Shown here: one piece after another, positions 1 through 6,369 of the stretch
Numbering within the stretch: position 1 is the first letter of the stretch
Layout of the letters: each line of letters begins with the position of its first letter
NCBI GenBank assembly: GCA_937915835.1
Contig: CALGHA010000037.1
Span: 1 to 6,369, forward strand
DNA: 6,369 nucleotides
Origin: an uncultured Fretibacterium sp.
GTDB taxonomy: Bacteria > Synergistota > Synergistia > Synergistales > Aminobacteriaceae
Reading direction: 5' to 3'
Position numbers and translations under genes: made by a program
Notes under the pieces: model-generated
What the model saw: the letters and a program-made list of their open reading frames with translations, nothing else
The model's database searches: none
What the model was told of the DNA's origin: nothing

Positions 1-75
1 AAGTTTTACACGGGAGGCGGCGAACCGTTTACCCCGTTGACGCTCTCACAAGAATTTGTAAACGTGAAGGCGTAA
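1..75 (+). CDS. atpI: V-type ATP synthase subunit I (subunit a), C-terminal fragment
   Basis: This is the 3' end of a gene that begins left of the window. Frame 1 reads 24 codons to a TAA stop at 73-75. The peptide starts KFYTGGGEPFTPL and ends FVNVKA. A K-F-[FY]-x-G-G-G-x-x-[FY]-x-P tail is typical of the extreme C-terminus of the subunit I/a membrane stator, which carries the ion half-channels facing the proteolipid ring. Its place directly before the proteolipid gene is the standard position for atpI/ntpI. The fragment is too short for any catalytic residue to be seen, so the call rests on the tail motif and on gene order. The stop is followed by a 47-bp AT-rich gap before atpK. Confidence 0.85.
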   Translation, partial: KFYTGGGEPFTPLTLSQEFVNVKA

Positions 76-122
76 ATTTTATTATCAACAAATTTATATC
101 TTGAAAGGAATGTATATCTATA

Positions 123-599
123 ATGTTAGGTCTTTCACTTGCGTTATTTGGGGCAGCTTTGGCGGCGGCTCTTGCTGGAATCGGATCAGCAATCGGAATC
201 GGTGTAGCAGGAGGAGCAGCAGCAGGAGTTATGACAGAAGACCCCAACAAGTTCGGTTCATGCTTAATTCTTCAGGCCCTTCCCGGAACACAGGGAATTT
301 ACGGATTATTAATCGCTTTCTTCGTTCTCAATAAGCTGGGATTACTCGGCGGCGGCGGTGCAGTAGCTCTTGATTGGAATCAGGGCTTGCAGATTTTAGC
401 GTCATGCCTTCCCATCGCGGTAGTCGGCTGGTATTCGGCCATTTGGCAGGGCAAGACTTCAGCGGCATCAATTCAGATGATTAGCAAAAAGCCCGAAGCA
501 ATGGGTAAAGCAATTATCCTCCCGGCAATGGTTGAGACGTATGCGGTGCTTGCACTTCTTACGAGTATTCTTATGCTCATGGGAGTTCAGGTAGGCTAG
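123..599 (+). CDS. atpK: V-type ATP synthase subunit K, 16-kDa double-hairpin proteolipid (rotor ring)
   Basis: This 158-residue, very hydrophobic protein has four predicted membrane helices at about 5-30, 45-72, 88-108 and 128-153. It forms the membrane rotor ring that carries ions past subunit I. The two hairpins are internal repeats. The first has LPGTQGIYG (53-61) in its second helix and the second has AMVETYAVL (135-143) in its fourth. The ion-binding carboxylate E138 is present only in the second hairpin; the first has Q57 there. L53, T56, Q57, Q109 and E138 match the Na+ ligands L61, T64, Q65, Q110 and E139 of Enterococcus hirae NtpK, and Y60 matches its Y68. A Gly-rich loop (75-79) joins the hairpins. 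ATG 123 is the start, because an in-frame TGA at 102-104 leaves no earlier one; AAGGA at 105-109 is a fair ribosome site. No signal peptide is needed. Also called ntpK. Confidence 0.96.
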   Translation: MLGLSLALFGAALAAALAGIGSAIGIGVAGGAAAGVMTEDPNKFGSCLILQALPGTQGIYGLLIAFFVLNKLGLLGGGGAVALDWNQGLQILASCLPIAVVGWYSAIWQGKTSAASIQMISKKPEAMGKAIILPAMVETYAVLALLTSILMLMGVQVG

Positions 600-617
600 T
601 CGGGCAGGTGTTGAAGA

Positions 618-1196
618 ATGGCACTTGCTGACATCAAAGCAAAGATTAAAGCCGATTCGCAGGCACAAATTAAGGCACTCGAAGCTGAGAACGACGCAAA
701 AGTCCGTGAGATAAGCCGCAAAGTCAACGCCGAGATTAAAGAAGTTCAGGACGCTTATAATTCCCGACTTGCTAAGGAAGAGCCTGAAGTTCTTAGACGA
801 CGTGAGATTGTTGCTGAACTTGACGCAAAACGTATTGACTTGGGAGTTAAGCAGCGTTTAATGGGAGAAGCATTTGACGCGGCATTAAAGCAGATGGTCG
901 AGATGGCTCCGGATAAGTACGTGAAGTTCGCGGATAAATTAATGTCTCAGGCTGTTTCAACAGGAAGCGAAGTTGTTTTTGTCGGTAAAAACGAGAAGCA
1001 TTTAGACCAGCGCTGGATTGACGGCTACAATGCTTCACATAATACAAAGCTGACAATTTCACCTGACAGACTGCCTATAGCCGGAGGATTTGTGCTCAGG
1101 AATGATCGAATCGACACAAATTGTTCATGGGAAATGCTTATAGCCGACGCACGCGCAGACATTGAGACTGAAGTAGTGAAGCGGTTATTTGCGTAA
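618..1196 (+). CDS. atpE: V-type ATP synthase subunit E (peripheral stalk)
   Basis: This 192-residue protein matches the E subunit, which pairs with G/H in the peripheral stalk and ties the A3B3 head to subunit I so that the head does not turn with the rotor. Residues 1-85 are charged and rich in Lys, Glu and Ala, without Pro apart from P56, as expected for the long N-terminal helix. Residues 90-192 are the globular head-binding domain. It ends in the family signature GGFVL (156-160), then DTNCSWEMLIADARADIE (166-183) and a closing KRLF. Length is normal for bacterial E (about 185-210). The ATG lies 18 bp after the atpK stop with AGGTG at 606-610. Its stop TAA overlaps the ribosome site of atpC, so the two are probably translationally coupled. 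Also called ntpE. The G/H partner is not in this window. Confidence 0.93.
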   Translation: MALADIKAKIKADSQAQIKALEAENDAKVREISRKVNAEIKEVQDAYNSRLAKEEPEVLRRREIVAELDAKRIDLGVKQRLMGEAFDAALKQMVEMAPDKYVKFADKLMSQAVSTGSEVVFVGKNEKHLDQRWIDGYNASHNTKLTISPDRLPIAGGFVLRNDRIDTNCSWEMLIADARADIETEVVKRLFA

Positions 1197-1203
1197 GGAG
1201 GTG
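1195..1203 (+). promoter_or_regulatory. Shine-Dalgarno site of atpC, overlapping the atpE stop
   Basis: AAGGAGGTG is an almost full-length complement of the 16S rRNA 3' end. It lies 8 nt before the GTG start of atpC and shares two bases with the atpE stop TAA (1194-1196). The strong site supports the non-ATG start and would let ribosomes finishing atpE reload at once. Confidence 0.85.
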
Positions 1204-1211
1204 CTGTTACA

Positions 1212-2210
1212 GTGAGTTACGTATACGCCGTATCTAGATTGCGGGGTATGGAAAATCACTTGCTTGACACGGCATTTTTTTCGCGGCTTATGGACAGCGC
1301 AGGGATTGACGACGCATTAAAGGCACTTGGTGAGACTTCATATTCACAATGGATTTCAGGGAATGCCAATTTCGACAAGGCTATAGATTCTGAGATGTTC
1401 GCAACGTTTGAGGAGTTAAAGAGCTTTGTGCCGGATAAAGAGTTGCTTGATATTCTCAGGCTTCCTTATGATTTTCATAATGTAAAAGTTTTGCTGAAGG
1501 GATTATTTAAAGTTAGAGGCGGAGAAGCTGACGGAAGACGTTATGATTTGCTCTCGAAGCTCGGGACGATTGACACGGAAGAGCTTATGAACGCGATCGA
1601 GACGGAAGAATACGGCTTTTTGCCTTATGGCTTGACTGACTTAATCCCGGCGTGCTGGCAGTTATGGGATCAGACGAAGAACGCTCAGGCTGTGGAATTA
1701 TTAATAGATCATCAGATGTTCAAGGCAATGTTGAAAGTTGCTGAGGACTTGAAGATGCCTGACGTAATCCGCTGGGTTCAGAACAAGATTGATGCGGAGA
1801 ATTTGCGTAGTGCCGTAAGACTTGCAAGAATGAAATATGACAGCGCAAAAGCGTTAACATTTTTCCATGAGGGCGGAACGATAAGGCCTGACGATATGGC
1901 TAAATTGCTGAACGAACCTCAGGAAACTTGGGCAAGACTGCTTTCTTATACTGACATCGGAAGCGTTTTAGGAGCATTGCAGGATCAGAACGACATCAAC
2001 GCCGCTTTAACGGAAGTTACGAAGGCAATTGATGAATACTTAATGAAAGTTCTTGAGAACGCGAAATATTCAATGGATGCTCCGGCCAATGTCTTGTTAT
2101 ATTTGCTGAACAAGGAAGCTGAAGCTCGAAATATGCGTGTGGCTCTTGTGTGTGTTGCAGGAGGACTTGATCGCGAATTTGGAAGGAGGCTCTTGAGCAA
2201 TGGCAGATAA
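1212..2210 (+). CDS. atpC: V-type ATP synthase subunit C (rotor socket; d-like subunit)
   Basis: This 332-residue soluble, largely helical protein is subunit C (NtpC, homologous to eukaryotic V-ATPase subunit d). It is a funnel-shaped socket that sits on the K ring and receives the D/F shaft. Family features are the YVYAVSRLRGME opening, LRLPYDFHNVKVLLKG (82-97), the ENLRSAVRLARMKYD stretch (196-210), and the C-terminal YLLNKEAEARNMRV (297-310) followed by GRRLL (324-328). Length fits the family (about 320-350). The start is GTG 1212, with a near-perfect ribosome site 8 nt before it. The opening SYVYAVSRLR is the expected N-terminus, and no better start is visible. Its last 11 bp overlap atpF in another frame. 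No catalytic residues are expected. Confidence 0.93.
   Translation: MSYVYAVSRLRGMENHLLDTAFFSRLMDSAGIDDALKALGETSYSQWISGNANFDKAIDSEMFATFEELKSFVPDKELLDILRLPYDFHNVKVLLKGLFKVRGGEADGRRYDLLSKLGTIDTEELMNAIETEEYGFLPYGLTDLIPACWQLWDQTKNAQAVELLIDHQMFKAMLKVAEDLKMPDVIRWVQNKIDAENLRSAVRLARMKYDSAKALTFFHEGGTIRPDDMAKLLNEPQETWARLLSYTDIGSVLGALQDQNDINAALTEVTKAIDEYLMKVLENAKYSMDAPANVLLYLLNKEAEARNMRVALVCVAGGLDREFGRRLLSNGR
2183..2189 (+). promoter_or_regulatory. Shine-Dalgarno site of atpF inside the end of atpC
   Basis: AAGGAGG lies 10 nt before ATG 2200 and within the coding sequence of atpC. It decides the atpF start in favour of ATG 2200 over the in-frame ATG at 2221 (residue 8), which has no ribosome site. It fits translational coupling across the 11-bp overlap. 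Confidence 0.8.
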
Positions 2211-2535
2211 CAGTAAACCTATGGCGGCAATTGGAAGCTACGAGATGGCTTTACCGTTTCAGGCTGTCGGAGTTCGGAGCGTGATATTAACTCCGGAGAC
2301 GCGAAACACTTTCGAGGCGACACTTGAACAGTTAGCGCGTGAAGATTATGCAGTCGTATTCATTCAGGAAGATTTATTTGTCGAGTTTACGGGCAAAGTT
2401 GAAGAGATAAACGATAAATATTCAACCAGCGTTCTGCCTGTGCCTGGTCCTTCTGGAGCAACTGGTGCGGGCTTAGCTTCGATTAGGGGAAGCGTAGAGA
2501 AGGCTGTCGGTATGGATATTTTTGCAGAACGTTAA
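2200..2535 (+). CDS. atpF: V-type ATP synthase subunit F (central stalk)
   Basis: This 111-residue protein is subunit F (called NtpG in Enterococcus), a small Rossmann-like protein that binds the side of shaft subunit D and stabilises the rotor. N-terminal residues 9-25, AAIGSYEMALPFQAVGV, match the family's opening strand and loop. The hydrophobic strand YAVVFIQEDLF (50-60) follows. The C-terminal signature LPVPGPSGATGAGLASIR (79-96) then VEKAVGMDIF (99-108) is highly characteristic. Length is normal (about 100-115). The gene starts 11 bp inside the end of atpC and ends 41 bp before atpA. It must not be confused with F-type atpF (subunit b), which shares the symbol but is unrelated. Confidence 0.93.
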   Translation: MADNSKPMAAIGSYEMALPFQAVGVRSVILTPETRNTFEATLEQLAREDYAVVFIQEDLFVEFTGKVEEINDKYSTSVLPVPGPSGATGAGLASIRGSVEKAVGMDIFAER

Positions 2536-2576
2536 ATAATGATGGTAAAAAAATTCGGAGGCGGGAGATTATAAAA

Positions 2577-4370
2577 ATGCCTGAGAAGAAAGAAGTAAAA
2601 GGAGTAATAGAGCGTATCTCCGGCTCTCTTGTAGTCGCTGGCGGGATGGAAGGGGCCAGTATGCAGGACGTTGTGCATATTGGTGAACTCGGACTTGTCG
2701 GCGAAATACTTGAAGTTAACGGCGATAAGGCATCAATTCAGGTTTACGAGGAAACTTCGGGCCTGAAGCCTGGTGAACCCGTTATCTCAATGGGAGAGCC
2801 TTTAAGTGTTGAGCTTGGGCCGGGAATTATTGAGCAGTTTTACGACGGAATACAGAGGCCGCTTGAGTTAATCGAGAAAGCCGCGAAGAGCCCCTATATT
2901 TCGCGAGGTATCAGCGTTCCGGCACTTGACAGAAATAAAAAATGGAACTTTGAGCCGAAAGTGAAAGTTGGCGAAGAAGTTATTGCTGGCGACATTCTCG
3001 GAACGGTTCAAGAGACTGTTGTTGTTGAGCATAGAATTATGGTGCCTTATGGTGTCAAGGGAAAAGTTACGAAGATCGAGAAGGGCGAGCACACAATCGA
3101 GGACGTTATCGCCGTAATCGAGGACAACGGGACAAAGCAAGAAGTGAAAATGCTTCAGCGTTGGCCAGTTCGTAAGCCCAGACCTGTAAAAACTCGTCTT
3201 GCTCCGAATGTTCCGATGACGACAGGACAAAGAGTTGTTGACGCGTTCTTCCCTGTAGCGCTTGGAGGAACAGCATGTGTACCCGGCCCGTTTGGTTCAG
3301 GTAAGACGGTTATTCAGCACCAGTTTGCGAAGTGGGCACAAGCTCAAATCGTCGTTTACGTTGGCTGTGGTGAACGCGGCAATGAGATGACGGACGTTTT
3401 GTTGGAATTCCCGGAACTTGACGACCCGCAGACCGGCCAGCCCTTAATGAAGCGTACAACGTTGATTGCTAACACGTCAAACATGCCTGTTGCTGCTCGT
3501 GAAGCCAGTGTTTACACAGCAATCACACTCGCCGAGTATTATCGCGATATGGGCTATTCGGTCGCATTGATGGCAGACTCAACAAGCCGCTGGGCTGAAG
3601 CATTACGCGAAATGTCCGGACGACTTGAGGAAATGCCCGGTGAAGAAGGTTATCCGGCATATTTGGGAACACGTTTAGCGAGTTTCTATGAGAGAGCCGG
3701 AAGATGTATCGTGAACGGTAAAGACGGCCGCGAAGGATCAATTACGGTAATCGGAGCAGTCTCACCTCCTGGCGGCGACTTGTCAGAACCTGTTACTCAG
3801 AACACGTTGCGCGTTACAAAAGTTTTCTGGGGACTTGACGCTAATTTAGCTTATCAAAGACACTTCCCGGCTATCAACTGGTTATCGAGCTACTCACTTT
3901 ACACCGAGAGGCTTGACGCATATTGGGATGAAAAATTTGATGACCAGTGGAGCAGCTTAAGAGTTGAAGCAATGGGACTTCTTGAGCAGGAGAGCCAGTT
4001 AAACGAAATCGTCAGGCTCGTAGGAATTGACGCATTATCACGCGATGAACGTATGGTTATGGAGACGGCCAAGTCGTTACGTGAGGACTTTTTACATCAA
4101 AACGCGTTCCATGAGATTGACACGTATGCTTCAATGGATAAGCAGTTCAAGATGTTGCGTACAATTGTTAATTTCCATCATGCCGGACTTGATGCCCTTC
4201 ACAAAGGCGCGCCAATGAACAAGCTGTTTAACTTGCCCGTACGTGAGCAGATTGCGAGAATGCGTTATCTTGAGGAAAAAGATATCGGACAGATTGACAA
4301 GCTCGACGATACGATTAAAGAGCAGATTAACGGCATAATTCCTGTCGGAGGTGATAGCAATGCTGCCTAG
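2577..4370 (+). CDS. atpA: V-type ATP synthase subunit A (catalytic subunit)
   Basis: This 597-residue protein is the catalytic subunit of the A3B3 head, where ATP is hydrolysed or made (EC 7.1.2.2 for H+ enzymes, 7.2.2.1 for Na+ enzymes). The order is an N-terminal beta-barrel (about 5-75), then the V/A-type bulge insertion absent from F-type beta (about 110-195), the nucleotide-binding domain (about 210-440) and a C-terminal helical domain. Visible motifs are the P-loop GPFGSGKT (237-244, K243 and T244), the catalytic glutamate E266 in GCGERGNE (263-270), and Walker B ALMADSTSR (330-338, D334). MPGEEGYPAYL (353-363) and SPPGGDLSEPVTQNT (396-410) are further family blocks. All active-site residues are intact and length is typical (about 580-600). 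ATG 2577 has GGGAG at 2563-2567 in a 41-bp gap after atpF. The gene overlaps atpB by 11 bp. Also called ntpA. Confidence 0.98.
   Translation: MPEKKEVKGVIERISGSLVVAGGMEGASMQDVVHIGELGLVGEILEVNGDKASIQVYEETSGLKPGEPVISMGEPLSVELGPGIIEQFYDGIQRPLELIEKAAKSPYISRGISVPALDRNKKWNFEPKVKVGEEVIAGDILGTVQETVVVEHRIMVPYGVKGKVTKIEKGEHTIEDVIAVIEDNGTKQEVKMLQRWPVRKPRPVKTRLAPNVPMTTGQRVVDAFFPVALGGTACVPGPFGSGKTVIQHQFAKWAQAQIVVYVGCGERGNEMTDVLLEFPELDDPQTGQPLMKRTTLIANTSNMPVAAREASVYTAITLAEYYRDMGYSVALMADSTSRWAEALREMSGRLEEMPGEEGYPAYLGTRLASFYERAGRCIVNGKDGREGSITVIGAVSPPGGDLSEPVTQNTLRVTKVFWGLDANLAYQRHFPAINWLSSYSLYTERLDAYWDEKFDDQWSSLRVEAMGLLEQESQLNEIVRLVGIDALSRDERMVMETAKSLREDFLHQNAFHEIDTYASMDKQFKMLRTIVNFHHAGLDALHKGAPMNKLFNLPVREQIARMRYLEEKDIGQIDKLDDTIKEQINGIIPVGGDSNAA
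4347..4355 (+). promoter_or_regulatory. Shine-Dalgarno site of atpB inside the end of atpA
   Basis: GGAGGTGAT is a nine-base exact complement to the conserved 16S rRNA 3' end. It lies 4 nt before ATG 4360 and inside the atpA coding sequence. Because the in-frame GTG at 4351 sits within this site, it cannot be the start, so atpB begins at ATG 4360. Confidence 0.88.
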
Positions 4371-5766
4371 AGAGTACAGGACAATATCAAGCATTTCCGG
4401 CCCGTTGATGATGGTCGAGAAAACTCAGGATGTAATGTATGATGAGCTCGTCGAGATAACTTTAGCGAACGGCGACAAGCGCAGGGGCAGAGTTCTTGAG
4501 ATTGAGAGCGACCGAGCATTAGTTCAGGTTTTCGAGGGAACAACGGGAATTGAGAACGAGGATTCAAAAGTTCGTTTCTTGGGAAAAGTTTTAACGCTTC
4601 CAGTTTCACGCGACATGTTAGGACGAGTTTTCAACGGACGCGGTGAGCCTATTGACGGAGGAGCGCAGTTAATCCCTGATCAGAATTTGGACATTAACGG
4701 AATGCCTATGAACCCATTCTCGCGAGATTATCCTTCTGAGTTCATACAGACGGGAATTTCGACGATTGACGGACTTAACCCGATGGTCAGAGGCCAGAAA
4801 TTGCCGATATTCTCAGCGTCAGGACTTCCACATAACAGGATGGCGGCTCAGATTGCAAGACAAGCTACGGTTATCAGCGGACATGAGGACTTCGCGGTAG
4901 TTTTTGCGGCGATGGGAATTACATTTGAAGAGGCTTCATTCTTCATGGAGGACTTCAGACGCACCGGAGCTTTGCAGAGAACAGTTCTTTACATCAACTT
5001 AGCGGATGACCCGGCAATCGAGAGAATTTCAACCCCGCGTATCGCTTTAACAGCGGCAGAATATCTTGCGTTTGAATGCAACATGCACGTCGTTGTAATT
5101 CTCACGGACTTAACGAACTATTGCGAGGCTCTTCGTGAAATTTCTGCGGCACGTAAAGAAGTTCCCGGTCGTCGCGGTTATCCTGGCTATCTTTACACGG
5201 ACTTAGCGACGATGTATGAGAGAGCAGGAAGACTTAAGGGCAAGAGCGGCTCAATCACTCAGATTCCGATTTTGACGATGCCTGAAGATGACAAAACTCA
5301 CCCGATCCCTGACTTAACGGGATATATCACGGAAGGGCAGATTATCTTGAGCAGGAGCCTTCACAGACAGGGAATTTATCCGCCGGTTGACGTTATGCCT
5401 TCACTTTCGCGTTTGAAAGATAAAGGTATTGGCCGCGACAAGACACGTGAGGATCATGCGGACTTGATGAACCAGCTGTTTGCGGCTTATGCACGAGGAA
5501 AAGAAGCTAAGGAATTGGCCGTAATTCTCGGTGAGGGTGCACTTTCAGAGGAAGATAAAGCGTTTGCGAAGTTCTCGACTGTGTTTGAAGATAAGTATGT
5601 TCGTCAGGGCGAATACGAGAACAGGACGATTAAAGAGACGCTTGAACTCGGCTGGGATTTGCTGACGATGATACCGGTCAAGGAACTCAAGAGAATTAGA
5701 GACGCTTATATTGAGAAGTATTTGAACCCGCTGCTTAAGGCAAAAGCTGAGAAGGCAGAGAATTAA
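4360..5766 (+). CDS. atpB: V-type ATP synthase subunit B (non-catalytic head subunit)
   Basis: This 468-residue protein is subunit B, which alternates with A in the A3B3 ring and completes the catalytic sites at the A/B interfaces. It opens with LPREYRTISSISGPL, the family's first beta-barrel strand. As expected for B, the P-loop is degenerate: SASGLPHNR (152-160) replaces G-x-x-x-x-G-K-T, so B is not catalytic. The SLSRLKDKGIG stretch (348-358) carries R351, which corresponds to the arginine that E. hirae B (R350) supplies to the site in A. VPGRRGYPGYLYTDLATMYE (268-287) is another hallmark. Length is normal (about 455-475). The start is ATG 4360, not the in-frame GTG 4351, which falls within the ribosome site. 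It overlaps atpA by 11 bp and ends 15 bp before atpD. Also called ntpB. Confidence 0.97.
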   Translation: MLPREYRTISSISGPLMMVEKTQDVMYDELVEITLANGDKRRGRVLEIESDRALVQVFEGTTGIENEDSKVRFLGKVLTLPVSRDMLGRVFNGRGEPIDGGAQLIPDQNLDINGMPMNPFSRDYPSEFIQTGISTIDGLNPMVRGQKLPIFSASGLPHNRMAAQIARQATVISGHEDFAVVFAAMGITFEEASFFMEDFRRTGALQRTVLYINLADDPAIERISTPRIALTAAEYLAFECNMHVVVILTDLTNYCEALREISAARKEVPGRRGYPGYLYTDLATMYERAGRLKGKSGSITQIPILTMPEDDKTHPIPDLTGYITEGQIILSRSLHRQGIYPPVDVMPSLSRLKDKGIGRDKTREDHADLMNQLFAAYARGKEAKELAVILGEGALSEEDKAFAKFSTVFEDKYVRQGEYENRTIKETLELGWDLLTMIPVKELKRIRDAYIEKYLNPLLKAKAEKAEN

Positions 5767-5774
5767 GGGAGGGA
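5767..5774 (+). promoter_or_regulatory. Shine-Dalgarno site of atpD
   Basis: GGGAGGGA begins immediately after the atpB stop TAA (5764-5766) and lies 7 nt before ATG 5782. It fixes the atpD start, which is supported independently by the conserved N-terminus MARINVNPNRMEL. Confidence 0.75.
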
Positions 5775-5781
5775 TTGACCG

Positions 5782-6369
5782 ATGGCACGCATCAATGTCA
5801 ACCCCAACCGAATGGAATTATCGCGGCTCAAGAAGAGGCTTGCAGTAGCGAAACGCGGGCATAAACTCCTGAAGGACAAACAAGACGCGTTGATTAAGGC
5901 ATTTCTTGAGAAGGCTCGTGCAGGCAAAGAACTTCGCGAGGCTGTCGAGAAGGAATTAGCCGAATGCTACGGAACGTTTGTGTTATCGAGAGCACAGACG
6001 ACTCCGGAAATTCTTGAGCAGGCATTAATATTTCCTGGTGCAAAGTCAACTTTGAGCGTTCAGTGGCATAATGTTATGAGCGTAATGGTTCCTGAGTATG
6101 ACGTAAAACAAGAAGGCAACCCGGTAAATTACGGTTTCGTGAATGTGCCGTTGTTGCTTGATTCTGCGCTTGAACAGTTCAGCAAGTTGATTGTGAGACT
6201 TTTGCACTTAGCGGCCGAAGAAAAGGCTATAAGATTAATGGCCGGAGAGATTGAGCGAACGAGGCGGAGAGTTAATGCGCTTGAGTACGTAATGATTCCG
6301 AACTTAGCCGAGACAATACGTTACATCAGCATGAAACTTGACGAGCAGGAACGTTCAACTTTGAGCCGA
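5782..6369 (+). CDS. atpD: V-type ATP synthase subunit D (central shaft), 3'-truncated by window edge
   Basis: The frame stays open for 196 codons to the window end with no stop. Subunit D is the central shaft that turns inside A3B3 and is bound by F and C. The N-terminus (VNPNRMELSRLKKRLAVAKRG, residues 6-26) starts a long charged helix running to about 65. A middle section at about 85-125 contains strand-like hydrophobic stretches. A second long helix (about 128-196) holds the family signature RRRVNALEYVMIPNL (161-175), then TIRYISMKLDEQER (179-192). Two antiparallel helices forming a coiled coil are the known D fold. Bacterial D proteins are usually about 200-215 residues, so only a short C-terminal tail is missing. 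The next gene is not visible. Also called ntpD; it is unrelated to the F-type atpD (beta). Confidence 0.94.
   Translation, partial: MARINVNPNRMELSRLKKRLAVAKRGHKLLKDKQDALIKAFLEKARAGKELREAVEKELAECYGTFVLSRAQTTPEILEQALIFPGAKSTLSVQWHNVMSVMVPEYDVKQEGNPVNYGFVNVPLLLDSALEQFSKLIVRLLHLAAEEKAIRLMAGEIERTRRRVNALEYVMIPNLAETIRYISMKLDEQERSTLSR

Noticed and set aside
76..122. The AT-rich 47-bp gap between atpI and atpK as a terminator or internal regulatory site.
   Set aside because: I see no stem-loop followed by a T-run. Only the atpK ribosome site (105-109) is recognisable.
101..124. A perfect TATAAT at 119-124 and TTGAAA at 101-106 before atpK, resembling a sigma-70 promoter.
   Set aside because: The spacing is only 12 bp, and the -10 box overlaps the atpK start codon, so transcription from it would omit the start and ribosome site. 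No -35-like box lies 16-18 bp upstream. It reflects AT-rich spacer sequence.
205..232. A run of GGA/GCA trinucleotides in atpK that looks like a simple repeat.
   Set aside because: It encodes AGGAAAG in the small-residue face of the first membrane helix of the proteolipid, which packs tightly in the ring. Protein composition explains it.
2539..2574. An 11-codon mini-frame (ATG ATG ... TTA TAA) between atpF and atpA, ending 2 nt before the atpA start.
   Set aside because: It has no ribosome site of its own, and most of its length is the atpA ribosome-binding region. It is probably a chance frame in a 41-bp gap and is not supported as a leader peptide.
2868..3230. A 120-codon open frame on the - strand inside atpA.
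   Set aside because: It is antisense to strongly conserved atpA coding sequence and has no recognisable protein motif. Other antisense frames within atpK, atpE, atpC, atpA and atpB were rejected on the same grounds.
4476..5000. The degenerate P-loop in the atpB product as a sign of an inactivated gene.
   Set aside because: Loss of the G-K-T P-loop is normal for V-type B subunits, and the frame and other family motifs are intact.
1..6369. An undescribed defence, mobile or biosynthetic system hidden in the window.
   Set aside because: Nearly every base belongs to a recognised V-type ATPase gene or its ribosome-binding region. There are no repeats, tRNA, integrase or transposase signatures, or unexplained gaps.

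Overview
The window is the 3' two-thirds of a bacterial V-type (A/V-type, rotary) ATPase operon. All genes lie on the + strand in the order atpI (last 24 codons) - atpK - atpE - atpC - atpF - atpA - atpB - atpD (first 196 codons, open at the right edge). Every gene was identified from translated family motifs and domain layout. I see no RNA gene, mobile element, CRISPR array, convincing promoter or terminator.

Layout. Positions 1-75 encode the C-terminus of the membrane stator subunit I/a. Positions 123-599 encode the 16-kDa proteolipid K that forms the rotor ring. Positions 618-1196 and 1212-2210 encode the peripheral-stalk subunit E and the rotor-socket subunit C. Positions 2200-2535 encode the small rotor-stalk subunit F. 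Positions 2577-4370 and 4360-5766 encode the catalytic A and non-catalytic B subunits of the A3B3 head. Positions 5782-6369 encode the central-shaft subunit D. Noncoding gaps are only 15-47 bp and two junctions overlap by 11 bp, so no stretch over 300 bp lacks a gene. Good Shine-Dalgarno sites precede most genes. The window reads as part of one transcript with coupled translation. The G/H peripheral-stalk partner of E is not seen here. In related operons it often lies upstream of atpI, outside this window.

How the genes work together. A3B3 hydrolyses (or makes) ATP. D and F form the shaft turning inside the head, and C seats the shaft on the K ring. E (with G) and I form the stator. Ions cross at the I/K interface. 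The K subunit is a double hairpin with one ion-binding carboxylate (E138). It carries the full set of residues equivalent to the Na+ ligands of Enterococcus hirae NtpK, so I infer a sodium-coupled machine, probably working mainly as an ATP-driven Na+ pump.

Organism. The I-K-E-C-F-A-B-D order and bacterial-style Shine-Dalgarno sites suggest an anaerobic bacterium such as a Synergistota member or a clostridial Firmicute, with medium GC content. It is not the different gene order I associate with spirochaetes and chlamydiae. The exact lineage is a guess. Nothing here looks like a previously undescribed system. The findings are modest points about ion specificity, start codons and gene junctions.
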